Positions 40,195 through 47,891 of a stretch of DNA of 64,000 nt are shown here, in pieces (within the stretch, counting starts at the first letter, position 1; each line of letters starts with the position of its first letter). The stretch is from Vannielia litorea (GTDB lineage: Bacteria > Pseudomonadota > Alphaproteobacteria > Rhodobacterales > Rhodobacteraceae): contig NZ_JAHVJR010000002.1 in NCBI RefSeq assembly GCF_019801175.1, positions 535,436 to 599,435 of the forward strand, given 5' to 3'. The translations under genes were made by a program, and so were the position numbers. The notes under the pieces are model-generated. The model ran no database searches and was not told where the DNA came from. It saw only the letters and a list, made by a program, of their open reading frames with translations.

Positions 40195-40899
40195 TTACAC
40201 CGCCCGATCTTGCTGGTAGAGGCCGGCAAAATAGACCCGCATGTTGGGCCACCAGAAGGCCTCCTCTTCCCATGTCGGCAGAGGGTCGTCGCTGAATTCG
40301 TCGATATAGGCATGGCCCACCCTAGGGTCCGGCCCGGCGCGGTAATCGAGCAGCATGGCCTCGCTCTGATGATAGCCGATGGCGATGAGGCGCGGATCGA
40401 TGGGCGAGAGGTCCAGCTCCGGGCGGTCAGGGGCCATCAGATCGCGCAGCGGAGCGACTTCTTGCAGGGGCAGACTCTCAGAACGGCTGATGAGGGCAAG
40501 CGGCTCGGTATCGCGCGGGTCCTCCGGGTCGCCCCAGTGCAGAGTGTTGTTCCAGCCGCCGTTGAAGTGGCGGTAGATGACGCGCCACGGCTGCGGGAGC
40601 GCCACGCCGAGGCGGGCTTCTTCGGCGGCGATCTCAGTCTCTGAGAGACGCCCTTCAGGATGTACGCCCACCGGGCGCAGCCGTACGCCCTGCTTCCTCA
40701 GTGCCGGGTCTGTCTCTTCTTCAAAAACCTGGTGCTCGCTGAGATGCCAGAGAAAGAGGCCTTCAGGCGTGACCTCCGAAGTGGGCTGGCGCAGCCGCTT
40801 CCGGTCGCGGCTGTCCATCTGGATCTCATCCTGCTCAGGGATCAGCGCCAGTGTTTCGGTCAGCAGGCAGGCGTCTTCGGCAGAAAGCTTGTCAATCAT
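40195..40899 (-). CDS. SMI1/KNR4 (SUKH) family protein
   Basis: A 234-residue cytoplasmic protein with the SUKH signature: AAEEARLGVALPQPWRVIYRHFNGGWNNT (about residues 88-116, matching the LG..LP....YR.F..NGG core). It is preceded by an N-terminal helical part and followed by DPRLIAIGYHQSEAMLLDYR, where SUKH proteins carry the second half of the fold. Many SUKH proteins are immunity proteins against nuclease toxins, but stand-alone members exist. No toxin gene is adjacent. The ATG at 40899 was chosen by homology; an upstream ATG adds 41 unrelated residues. Convergent with nusG. Confidence 0.75.
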   Translation of the reverse strand: MIDKLSAEDACLLTETLALIPEQDEIQMDSRDRKRLRQPTSEVTPEGLFLWHLSEHQVFEEETDPALRKQGVRLRPVGVHPEGRLSETEIAAEEARLGVALPQPWRVIYRHFNGGWNNTLHWGDPEDPRDTEPLALISRSESLPLQEVAPLRDLMAPDRPELDLSPIDPRLIAIGYHQSEAMLLDYRAGPDPRVGHAYIDEFSDDPLPTWEEEAFWWPNMRVYFAGLYQQDRAV

Positions 40900-40963
40900 G
40901 CGCGGAATGGGCCTGCTGCTACGGGCAGGAGCAAGCCCTGATCTGCAGCGCTTGAGGGAAACC

Positions 40964-41302
40964 TCAGGCGCGGGCCGGATCGGCCCGCGAAATGGCTGCG
41001 AAGCCGCCGTAGCTGGTGCCACGCACGGTTTTGCGGATCACCCGTTCGGCGCGCACAGGGTCGGAGACGGAAAAGCTGATCCAGAGTGCGCCCGGCTCGT
41101 CGCTGCTGGGCATCTCCTGCGTGCCGGTGGAATGGCCGAGGTCCGCCATCTCCAGAGAGGCCTCGATCAGCACCATTGCCTCTTCGCAAAACTCGTGGGG
41201 CGTGGTGCGGCCGGGGGTGGCGTGGCGAATGTCATCCAGCCGGTAGCTGACGGCAAGCCATGTGCCCGCGGGCGGATGTGCCTCGGTCTCGGTGTGGATC
41301 AT
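40964..41302 (-). CDS. Hypothetical protein
   Basis: I do not recognise a family. The 112-residue product has no signal peptide or membrane segment. It is weakly structured in pattern: GTWLAVSYRLDDIRHATPGR and ALWISFSVSDPVRAERVIRK suggest a small alpha/beta fold. It is directed the same way as the SUKH-type gene, whose start lies 65 bases downstream, so the two may be one transcription unit placed between nusG and the ribosomal-protein operon. Composition is like the surroundings. Confidence 0.5.
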   Translation of the reverse strand: MIHTETEAHPPAGTWLAVSYRLDDIRHATPGRTTPHEFCEEAMVLIEASLEMADLGHSTGTQEMPSSDEPGALWISFSVSDPVRAERVIRKTVRGTSYGGFAAISRADPARA

Positions 41303-41627
41303 GTCCCCGGCTCCACTGAAGTGTTTGTTCCCTCATTAACCACAATACGACCGGGTCCGGCGGGTTCGGGGCCGATTTGTGGCTTTGTTGCGGCGCGTGC
41401 TGTGCCGTGGCGTCATCTGAGGTTGAGTGGCGGCGCTGTGGATCGCCCCCGTCACAGGGGTTTGACGCAGGGCGCGAAAGGCCCTATGCAGCGGCTTCCT
41501 TCGTCCCCCGTCATCCCGGCGGGGCCGAATCGCGTGGGAGGGGCGGCGCTCGCGGGTGCCAAGCCAGACCACGTCAACATGAAGGCAGCCCATCGCGTTG
41601 GGTGGCCGTTGAGCAAAGGAGGCCCTT
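41303..41627 (+). other. Intergenic leader region before rplK
   Basis: About 325 bases without a convincing gene; short frames here look like shadows. It holds a promoter (41462-41490) followed by a leader of about 130 bases. The AT-richer first part (41325-41360) may contain the promoter of the divergent hypothetical gene. Confidence 0.6.
41462..41490 (+). promoter_or_regulatory. Sigma70-type promoter for rplK-rplA
   Basis: TTGACG (41462-41467) and TATGCA (41485-41490) are separated by exactly 17 bases. The expected start near 41497 leaves a leader of about 130 bases before rplK. Confidence 0.7.
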
Positions 41628-42053
41628 ATGGCCAAGAAGATTGCCGGCACCATGAAGCTTCAGGTGCCCGCCGGACAAGCAAACCCCTCTCCGCCGGTCG
41701 GTCCGGCGCTGGGTCAGCGCGGCATCAACATCATGGAATTCTGCAAGGCGTTCAACGCCAAGACGCAGGAGATGGAGCCGGGTGCGCCCTGCCCGACCGT
41801 GATCACCTACTACCAAGACAAATCCTTCTCGATGGATATCAAGACGCCCCCCGCGTCTTACTACCTGAAGAAGGCCGCCAAGGTGAAATCCGGGGCCAAC
41901 ACCCCGTCGCGCCAGACCGTGGGTTCCGTTACCGTCAAGCAGGTGCGCGAGATCGCCGAAGCCAAGATGAAGGATCTGAACGCGACCGATATCGAGGCCG
42001 CGATGAAGATCATCGTCGGTTCCGCGAACTCCATGGGCATCGAGGTGAAGTAA
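41628..42053 (+). CDS. rplK: 50S ribosomal protein L11
   Basis: The 141-residue protein of the GTPase-associated centre of the 50S subunit; it binds 23S rRNA helices 43/44 and is heavily methylated in many bacteria. It shows the conserved N-terminal AKKIAGTMKLQVPAGQANPSPPVGPALGQRG, with the proline-rich hinge targeted by thiostrepton. The C-terminal domain has KDLNATDIEAAMKIIVGSANSMGIEV. AAAGGAGG precedes the ATG. Only one base separates its stop from rplA. It is the first gene after the TTGACG/TATGCA promoter. Confidence 0.98.
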   Translation: MAKKIAGTMKLQVPAGQANPSPPVGPALGQRGINIMEFCKAFNAKTQEMEPGAPCPTVITYYQDKSFSMDIKTPPASYYLKKAAKVKSGANTPSRQTVGSVTVKQVREIAEAKMKDLNATDIEAAMKIIVGSANSMGIEVK

Positions 42054-42054
42054 G

Positions 42055-42753
42055 ATGGCAAAACTCGGAAAACGCACCCGCGCCGCCCGTGAGGCCTTTG
42101 AAGGCAAGCACGACCTCAGCGTGGAAGAGGCCGTCGCCCTCGTGAAGGGCAACGCCAGCGCCAAGTTCGACGAGACCGTCGAGATCGCAATGAACCTCGG
42201 CGTCGACCCGCGCCACGCCGACCAGATGGTCCGCGGCAAGGTTTCGCTGCCGAACGGCACCGGTAAGGAGGTCCGCGTGGCCGTCTTCGCCCGTGGCGAA
42301 AAGGCTGATGAGGCCAAGGCAGCCGGTGCCGACGTTGTGGGCGCCGAAGACCTGATGGAAACCGTTCAGGGCGGCAAGATCGACTTCGACCGCTGCATCG
42401 CCACCCCCGACATGATGCCGATCGTCGGCCGTCTGGGTAAGGTGCTTGGCCCGCGCAACCTGATGCCGAACCCCAAGGTCGGCACCGTCACGATGGACGT
42501 GAAGGAAGCCGTGGAAGCCGCCAAGGGCGGTGAGGTCCAGTTCAAGGCCGAGAAGGCTGGCGTGGTTCACGCCGGGATCGGCAAGGCCTCGTTCGACGAA
42601 GCCAAGCTGATCGAGAACGTCCGCGCTTTCGTGGATGCGGTCTCCAAAGCCAAGCCGACCGGCGCCAAGGGCACCTACATGAAGAAGATCGCGATCTCTT
42701 CGACCATGGGCCCGGGCGTAAGCATCGAAGTGGACAACGCGCTGGGCAACTGA
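42055..42753 (+). CDS. rplA: 50S ribosomal protein L1
   Basis: The 232-residue protein of the L1 stalk, which helps release deacylated tRNA and in many bacteria represses its own operon by binding the mRNA leader. Family motifs include AKFDETVEIAMNLGVDPRHADQ (about residues 37-58), MPIVGRLGKVLGPRNLMPNPK (about 121-141) and GTYMKKIAISSTMGPGVSIE near the end. The start lies one base after the rplK stop, with the ribosome-binding site GAGGTGAAG inside rplK. A strong terminator follows, so the transcript ends before the accessory region. Confidence 0.98.
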   Translation: MAKLGKRTRAAREAFEGKHDLSVEEAVALVKGNASAKFDETVEIAMNLGVDPRHADQMVRGKVSLPNGTGKEVRVAVFARGEKADEAKAAGADVVGAEDLMETVQGGKIDFDRCIATPDMMPIVGRLGKVLGPRNLMPNPKVGTVTMDVKEAVEAAKGGEVQFKAEKAGVVHAGIGKASFDEAKLIENVRAFVDAVSKAKPTGAKGTYMKKIAISSTMGPGVSIEVDNALGN

Positions 42754-42778
42754 GCCCGGACAGCGAAAGAATTGAGAG

Positions 42779-42805
42779 GGGCGGGCCGATTGGCTCGCCC
42801 TTTTT
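42779..42805 (+). terminator. Intrinsic terminator after rplA
   Basis: GGGCGGGCC (42779-42787) pairs with GGCTCGCCC (42792-42800), with one G-T pair, around GATT, and is followed by five T residues. It cuts the rplKA operon off from the genes that follow. Confidence 0.88.
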
Positions 42806-42945
42806 CGTTTGTGGCGCCGTAGTATGCGTCGATTTAGAGGCGAAAGCCGCCCCGGTGGCGTGGCCGCTCTTGATTCCGCACCGCATCCCGCCGATCTTCG
42901 GATCACCGGCTAAAACGCGGCCGGGGTGCCGGAAAGAGGACCGCT

Positions 42946-43677
42946 ATGGCTGACGCATCCTATGGCTGGGGGCTGGTGAGCAACCCCGAAGACCGCGACG
43001 CCTTCGAGAGCGCGATCCGGGGGCTGCACGGAGAGCTTGCCAACCTCGGCGCACATGGCGCCATCGATGGCTCGACCCGGGCGCTCTACGACCGTCAGGT
43101 TCGGGCGATGGCCGAGGAGTTGCGGCGCAAGGCCACGATGGGCGAGATCACCTGGCGGCAGGCGGCGACAGAGGCCAACACCGTGCGCAACACGGTCATG
43201 GACTCCCTGCGCGGCCGATCAACCCCGCTTGGGCGGGCGCTGGCGGAATCGTTGAAGAGCCAGGGCAAGACCCTCAACGAGATGATCGCCCGCAAGACCC
43301 TGCAACTTTTCGGCCCCAATGCCAACTTCAACGCGCTTTCAACGGCGCAGCAGAACCAGGTCTATGCCGCGATCGTGGAATCTGCGGGCAAGTCCAACCC
43401 GGCGATCACCGCGCGGATGCGCACTGTCTCGCGCGCCGGGCGCGGGCTGCTGGTGCTATCGCTTGCGGTGTCCGTCTATGTGGTGGCCACTGCGGAGGAC
43501 AAAGGCGAGGCTTTGGTCCACGAGGGCGCCGTCACTGGCGCCGGGATTGGCGGGGGAATTGTCGGCGGTGCGGCGGCTGGGCTGGCCTGCGGGCCGGGCG
43601 CCCCGGTTTGCGTGGCGGTCGGGGCCTTCGTGGGCGGCGCACTGGCTGCCATCGGGGTCGATTACTTCTTCTTCTGA
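42946..43677 (+). CDS. Glycine-zipper protein, candidate membrane-acting toxin or effector
   Basis: No function is established. The 243-residue protein is helical for its first 165 residues (LYDRQVRAMAEELRRKATMG, ITWRQAATEANTVRNTVMDS). It then has a transmembrane helix (GRGLLVLSLAVSVYVVATAE, about residues 165-184) and a glycine-zipper-rich hydrophobic tail (about 198-243; GAGIGGGIVGGAAAGLA, then CGPGAPVCVAVGAFVGGALA), ending in DYFFF. There is no signal peptide. This order (helical carrier then glycine-zipper tail) reminds me of contact-dependent or type VI secreted membrane-active effectors. The gene directly following (43678) starts at the base after its stop codon and could be an immunity gene. 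The assignment is inference. Confidence 0.6.
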   Translation: MADASYGWGLVSNPEDRDAFESAIRGLHGELANLGAHGAIDGSTRALYDRQVRAMAEELRRKATMGEITWRQAATEANTVRNTVMDSLRGRSTPLGRALAESLKSQGKTLNEMIARKTLQLFGPNANFNALSTAQQNQVYAAIVESAGKSNPAITARMRTVSRAGRGLLVLSLAVSVYVVATAEDKGEALVHEGAVTGAGIGGGIVGGAAAGLACGPGAPVCVAVGAFVGGALAAIGVDYFFF

Positions 43678-44115
43678 ATGGAGCCGCTTGGTGACCTCCG
43701 GCTGGAGCCACTGCCCGGCGAGATGCCTCGTGCTTTGGCGCGGCGCGGCGCGGAATGCTGGGAGGTGGCAGGGGTGATCGCGGAGGCTGCTTGGGCGGTG
43801 GACGATGCAACACTGCTGCTCGCAAGCACCGACGATATCCCGCAGGAGGACGCGCTGCATCTGTCGCTGCTGGAGCCCAGCGGCACCGTGGAGTCGGTGA
43901 CCCTCGGCGCGGCCTACACGACCGGCAATTTTCGCGTGCTGGAAGCCTCGGGCAACCGCCTGGTGTTCGAGTTCTTCGGCGGGGCTCCGTGGTGCCTGAC
44001 GGTGCTGCCGGCGCCGGTCTGGCGCTGGCCACTCAGCGACCCACGCGGGGTTTCGCGCACGGGCGGCTGGAAGAGCCGCTTGCGGATTGCCGTCCTCCCG
44101 CGCCCGGGGGCTTGA
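43678..44115 (+). CDS. Hypothetical protein, candidate immunity partner
   Basis: A 145-residue cytoplasmic-type protein without signal or membrane segment, strand-rich in its middle (AYTTGNFRVLEASGNRLVFE and GGAPWCLTVLPAPVWRWPL). Its ATG immediately follows the stop of the glycine-zipper gene, an arrangement typical of toxin-immunity pairs. No ribosome-binding site better than coupling is seen. I do not recognise a family. An alternative is an unrelated small protein with a chance position. Confidence 0.5.
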   Translation: MEPLGDLRLEPLPGEMPRALARRGAECWEVAGVIAEAAWAVDDATLLLASTDDIPQEDALHLSLLEPSGTVESVTLGAAYTTGNFRVLEASGNRLVFEFFGGAPWCLTVLPAPVWRWPLSDPRGVSRTGGWKSRLRIAVLPRPGA

Positions 44116-44246
44116 GCGGGCTCGCCGTTGATCCTTTGCCTGCCGGGTGAGGTGCATCGCAGCGCAATGACACCCCACCCGCCATCCCTCGGGCTGCGGC
44201 AAAAGCGGCGCTTTTCTTTCGCCGTGCCCTACGGCATTGATCCGCC

Positions 44247-44600
44247 ATGACCCGCGCCTTTCGCCAGACCGTGATTGCCTGGGCCGCCGCATTTATGCTG
44301 GCGGTCTTTGGCGCGGTCTCTGCGCATCACATGGGCCCGCCCTCCGAAGAGGCTTTGGCCGCCGCCGAGCTGCGCGATCTGGGCATCACCGCGGACGACC
44401 TTTGCGGCGATCTGGATGCCGCAGGAGGCTACCACTGCCCGTTCTGTAACAAGGTGCCGACCGCACCCGTGCTGGCCGCGCCCGATCGTGGCGAACGGAT
44501 CGCGTGGGTGGTTCCCGAAGCGCGCGGCGCCGATCTGCTGCGCGGGCCGCAGCACATTGCCTCTCACGTCACCACGCGCGGGCCACCGCACCTCTCCTGA
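44247..44600 (+). CDS. DUF2946-like small secreted protein of the copper locus
   Basis: A 117-residue protein with an N-terminal signal/anchor helix (about residues 8-28, VIAWAAAFMLAVFGAVSAHH), then HHMG, and a CPFC motif (about 64-67, in GGYHCPFCNKVP). DUF2946-type proteins are small His/Cys-containing periplasmic proteins often found near copper genes. Together with the following YcnI-PCuAC and SCO genes it probably belongs to a periplasmic copper-handling unit. No metal-sensing regulator is adjacent. It is about 70 bases before the next start codon. Confidence 0.7.
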   Translation: MTRAFRQTVIAWAAAFMLAVFGAVSAHHMGPPSEEALAAAELRDLGITADDLCGDLDAAGGYHCPFCNKVPTAPVLAAPDRGERIAWVVPEARGADLLRGPQHIASHVTTRGPPHLS

Positions 44601-44668
44601 GCTTTCCGAACGACTGACACACATGGCGCGAGGATGTCCCCCGCGCCCGGATTCTCATGGAGACTGAC

Positions 44669-45637
44669 ATGTTCAAACACATCACGCTGGCCGCGTTCGG
44701 CCTTGGCCTGCTTGCCGGAGCGGCGCAGGCACACGCCACACTCGAGCAGAAGGAGGCCGCTGTAGGCGCGACCACAAAGATCACCCTGCGGGTGCCGCAT
44801 GGCTGCGCTGGCGAAGCGACCCATACGGTGCGGATCGAGATCCCCGAGGGGGTTTACGCGGTGAAGCCGATGCCCAAGGCGGGCTGGGAGCTGAGCACCG
44901 AGGTCGGGGCTTACGAACTGCCCTACGACAACCACGGCACGGAGATGACCGAGGGGGTGCGCGCGGTCATCTGGTCCGGCGGCAATCTCGAGGATGGCTG
45001 GTACGACGAGTTCACGCTTCGCGGCGCAGTCGGCGAGCAGTTTGCCGGTGGAGAGGTGCTCTACTTCCCTGCCGTTCAGACCTGCGCCAACGGCGTGGCC
45101 GACTGGACCGACACCACCGGCTCGCATGATGTGCCCAACCCCGCCCCGAAGCTGACGCTGGTGGCCGGGGACGGCGGCGAGCACGCTCATACGGGCCACG
45201 GCATGGCGGAGAAGGTGACGCTCGGAGCGCTGGAGATCACCGCGCCAGCCGCCGCCGCGACCCTGCCCAACCAACCGGTCGCCGGGGGTTTTCTGACCAT
45301 CACCAACACCGGCAGCGAGGATGACGTGCTGGTTGGCGCGACTTCTGCCGCCGCAGGCCGGATGGAAGTGCACGAGATGGCCATGGAGGGCGACGTGATG
45401 AAGATGCGCGAGCTGGCCGAGGGGCTGCCAATCCCGGCCGGGGCGACGGTGGAGCTGAAGCCGGGTGGCTATCACATCATGTTCATGGATCTGGCCGGGC
45501 CGATGGAGGCGGGTACGAGCGCCGACGTGGAGCTCGAGTTTAAGAACGCCGGAAAGGTGCTGGTGAGCTTCCCGATCAAGCCGCGCGACGAGATAGGTGC
45601 GGGCGGGCACGATCACTCCGGCCACGGGCACAACTGA
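44669..45637 (+). CDS. Periplasmic copper protein: YcnI domain fused to PCuAC chaperone
   Basis: A 322-residue exported protein with a signal peptide (about residues 1-21, AAQA before HATLEQ). The first half (about 22-165) is a YcnI domain, which binds Cu(II) through its mature N-terminal His. A His-rich linker follows (GGEHAHTGHGMAEK). The second half (about 185-305) is the PCuAC domain that donates Cu(I) to cytochrome oxidase: its ligands fit RMEVHEMAMEGDVMKMRELAE and GGYHIMFMD. It ends with GGHDHSGHGHN. The ATG at 44669 was preferred to an in-frame ATG at 44657 because GGAGA stands before it. It is coupled to the SCO gene. Confidence 0.9.
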   Translation: MFKHITLAAFGLGLLAGAAQAHATLEQKEAAVGATTKITLRVPHGCAGEATHTVRIEIPEGVYAVKPMPKAGWELSTEVGAYELPYDNHGTEMTEGVRAVIWSGGNLEDGWYDEFTLRGAVGEQFAGGEVLYFPAVQTCANGVADWTDTTGSHDVPNPAPKLTLVAGDGGEHAHTGHGMAEKVTLGALEITAPAAAATLPNQPVAGGFLTITNTGSEDDVLVGATSAAAGRMEVHEMAMEGDVMKMRELAEGLPIPAGATVELKPGGYHIMFMDLAGPMEAGTSADVELEFKNAGKVLVSFPIKPRDEIGAGGHDHSGHGHN

Positions 45638-46233
45638 TGACCGGGCGGACAATGACCGCCATCATCGCGGGAGGGCTGGCTGCGCCGGCCCTCCTTGCGG
45701 TGGCATGGTTCACGCTTCTGGCCCCCAAGCTGGACGAAGAAGCGGCGATCGACCTCGGGCATGGCGACTACGCGCTGCAGGGCACAGATGGGCAGCCCTT
45801 TACCGAAGACACGTTGCGCGGCGCGCCCACGGCGGTGTTCTTCGGCTTTGCCCATTGCCCCGAGGTCTGCCCGACCACGCTGGGCGACATCGACCTGTGG
45901 CAGGCCGAGCTGGTGGAGGCGGGCGAGGCCCCGCTGCGCACCTATTTCGTGACCGTGGACCCGGAGCGCGACACGGTAGAGATGATCGGCGACTACGTGG
46001 GCTGGGTGCCTGGCGTGGTCGGAGTCTCGGGCACGCGCGAAGAGATCGACAAGGCGATCCGCGCCTTCCGGGTCTTTGCCGCGAAGGTGCCGCTGGAGGG
46101 CGGAGACTACACGATGGACCACTCGGCCTTCGTGCTGCTCTTCGACGACCGGGGCAACTTCTTCGAGCCGATCCGCTACCAGGAGGAGTTGGAGAGCGCG
46201 ATGGCCAAGATCCGGCGGGTCATGGCGATGTAA
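45637..46233 (+). CDS. SCO1/SenC family copper chaperone
   Basis: A membrane-anchored thioredoxin-fold copper chaperone for assembly of the CuA site of cytochrome c oxidase. The 198-residue protein has an N-terminal helix (about residues 5-27), the copper-binding FAHCPEVCPTTLGDI (Cys about 74 and 78) and a distal histidine in YTMDHSAFVLLFD (about 165). Length fits SCO1. Its ATG shares one base with the stop of the YcnI-PCuAC gene (TGATG). Its partner there supplies copper in the periplasm, so the two may act in series. The aa3 oxidase subunit IV gene is elsewhere in this window. Confidence 0.93.
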   Translation: MTGRTMTAIIAGGLAAPALLAVAWFTLLAPKLDEEAAIDLGHGDYALQGTDGQPFTEDTLRGAPTAVFFGFAHCPEVCPTTLGDIDLWQAELVEAGEAPLRTYFVTVDPERDTVEMIGDYVGWVPGVVGVSGTREEIDKAIRAFRVFAAKVPLEGGDYTMDHSAFVLLFDDRGNFFEPIRYQEELESAMAKIRRVMAM

Positions 46234-46286
46234 CTCACGTGGCGGCGGGTGGCGTGAGCGTGCCTCTTACCCGCCGCTCAGTTTTT

Positions 46287-47390
46287 TCAGGCGGTGGTGG
46301 CGATGCCGAGAGGCTGGAACTGGCCGGGGCTCTCAGCGAGGCGCCGCGCCCATTGTCCGGTTTTCCCGAAGGGCCGCGCGGGGGCAGGTTGCGCGGGCAG
46401 GATGGCCGAGAGGCGCAGTTTCTGGAACGGGCTCAGCCCTTCGAGCGCGACCGCGCCGGGGTAGAAGCTCTCGACAGCGACGCCTTCAGCGAAAACAATC
46501 TCGTGACGGTCCATCACCACGTTCAGGTAGGTCACGCGGCCTGATGCCGGGGCGCTGTGCACACCGGAACTGCCGAGCAAGGCCTTGGCGGCCACAAGGC
46601 TTTGTCCTGCGCTCGTTTCGAGCAGGCGGTGCTGGGGAGAGCAGGCGAGGCGGCACTCGGGCAAGCCGGGCGCGAGGCTTCCGGCCGGGATCAACACAGG
46701 CGCAGCGCTAGGACCGGCCTCTTCGAGTGAGATCGACCGGCTGAGGAGCATCCGCAGCGGGCGTGGGCCGTGGTCGAGCGTCAGGATCAGCTCGCCGGGC
46801 CGCAGGCTTTCAATCGCACGGGGGCCGGAAGCGGTGGCGATGCGGGTGCCGGGCAAGAAGCAGGCCGGAGTCAGCGCGTTGTAGGCGTCCTCGAACTCCA
46901 GCTTGCCATTGTCGTTGCCCTGCGCCGGGTCGCCATTCTGTCCGCTTCCGGGATAGACGAGCGTGGTGGGCGTGGTGGGCAGGCCGCCGTTGATGTCGAA
47001 CAGCACCTTTTTGCTGCCGCCGGTGAGGATGATGTACTCATCGCCATCGGCGAGACCCTGATACATGTCGCCCTGAGCGTTCAGGTTGTTCATCCCCGGA
47101 ACCACCTGCCAGCCGCCATTGCCGGTTGCCGCGTCGCCGTCATTGTCCTTGCTGGGGTCGTAGGCCTCGATCCGCCAGCCCTGACCGTTGGAGAAGCTGG
47201 TGGCGCTCCCGTTGACGTTTTGCACCCAGACAAGGCGATAGAGATCGGAGGAGGTGCCGAGGGCAGCGGTGCCGGGGAGCGACAGGGCGAAGTTTGCATC
47301 GCCCTGATTCCCAGTCAACACAGGGTTGCCGGAGATCGCGGCGAGCATGTCGCCGGTGACGATGATCGGGTCGATATACCCGGTGGGCAT
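46287..47390 (-). CDS. Hint-domain protein
   Basis: A 367-residue protein. Residues 1 to about 180 are a low-complexity, strand-rich region (TGDMLAAISGNPVLTGNQGD and GWQVVPGMNNLNAQGDMYQG). The Hint (hedgehog/intein) domain starts at about residue 190 with TPACFLPGTRIATASGPRAI, whose cysteine is the splicing-type nucleophile, and continues with LRPGELILTLDHGPRPLR and SPQHRLLETSAGQSLVAAKAL. Hint-domain proteins are common in Rhodobacteraceae and often secreted; their autoprocessing is rarely tested. The ATG at 47390 precedes PTGYIDPIIVTGD; a longer frame adds 12 basic residues. No type I secretion genes are adjacent. Confidence 0.75.
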   Translation of the reverse strand: MPTGYIDPIIVTGDMLAAISGNPVLTGNQGDANFALSLPGTAALGTSSDLYRLVWVQNVNGSATSFSNGQGWRIEAYDPSKDNDGDAATGNGGWQVVPGMNNLNAQGDMYQGLADGDEYIILTGGSKKVLFDINGGLPTTPTTLVYPGSGQNGDPAQGNDNGKLEFEDAYNALTPACFLPGTRIATASGPRAIESLRPGELILTLDHGPRPLRMLLSRSISLEEAGPSAAPVLIPAGSLAPGLPECRLACSPQHRLLETSAGQSLVAAKALLGSSGVHSAPASGRVTYLNVVMDRHEIVFAEGVAVESFYPGAVALEGLSPFQKLRLSAILPAQPAPARPFGKTGQWARRLAESPGQFQPLGIATTA

Positions 47391-47891
47391 GGCTTTGCGC
47401 CTTCGCTGCTCGCACGGACGCAACAAGGGGGAGGGCGCCGGTGTGTGCGGAGGGTTAACGCGGCATTAAGGAAAATTTGTGGCGCGTTTTAAGGGCTCGC
47501 GCTTGTGTGATAGAGTGACTGATAAGTGTCAGCCGCAAGCGGACAGCCTCCGGACGCTGCCCGCGCGACGGACCACGAAGCTCCGCCCCGCACAGAAAAT
47601 CGCGGCGTCGTGAGGCTCAGGCCCTTGCCCTCGCGGCGCGCGCCGACTAAACCGCCCCCTGCAAGCCAGCGTGCGATTCGTCGTGCGCTGTTTTGCGTTT
47701 CGTCCAAGACGGTGGGTGGCGCTCATCCGAACGCCTTAATTTCCTGCCTGAGACGGGTCAGAACATGTTTTCCCGCGAGGCTTCTCTCGGGCGAACTTGG
47801 CTTCAGCCCCGTAATACGGACCTGAGTGTTGGCCTCGGCCAGCAAAAATGAGCCGGGCGGGGAATGAACCTGCCCAAATTGGAGTGAAACT
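47391..47891 (+). other. Intergenic region before rplJ
   Basis: Roughly 500 bases with no convincing gene. Small frames (for example on the minus strand at 47489-47707) lack any recognisable feature. It must contain the rplJ promoter and a leader; no confident -35/-10 pair was found. The part around 47465-47525 is AT-richer and is the most likely promoter area for either direction. Confidence 0.5.

Noticed and set aside
47489..47707. Minus-strand frame of 72 codons in the rplJ upstream region
   Set aside because: No homology, signal or ribosome-binding site; sequence is low-information.
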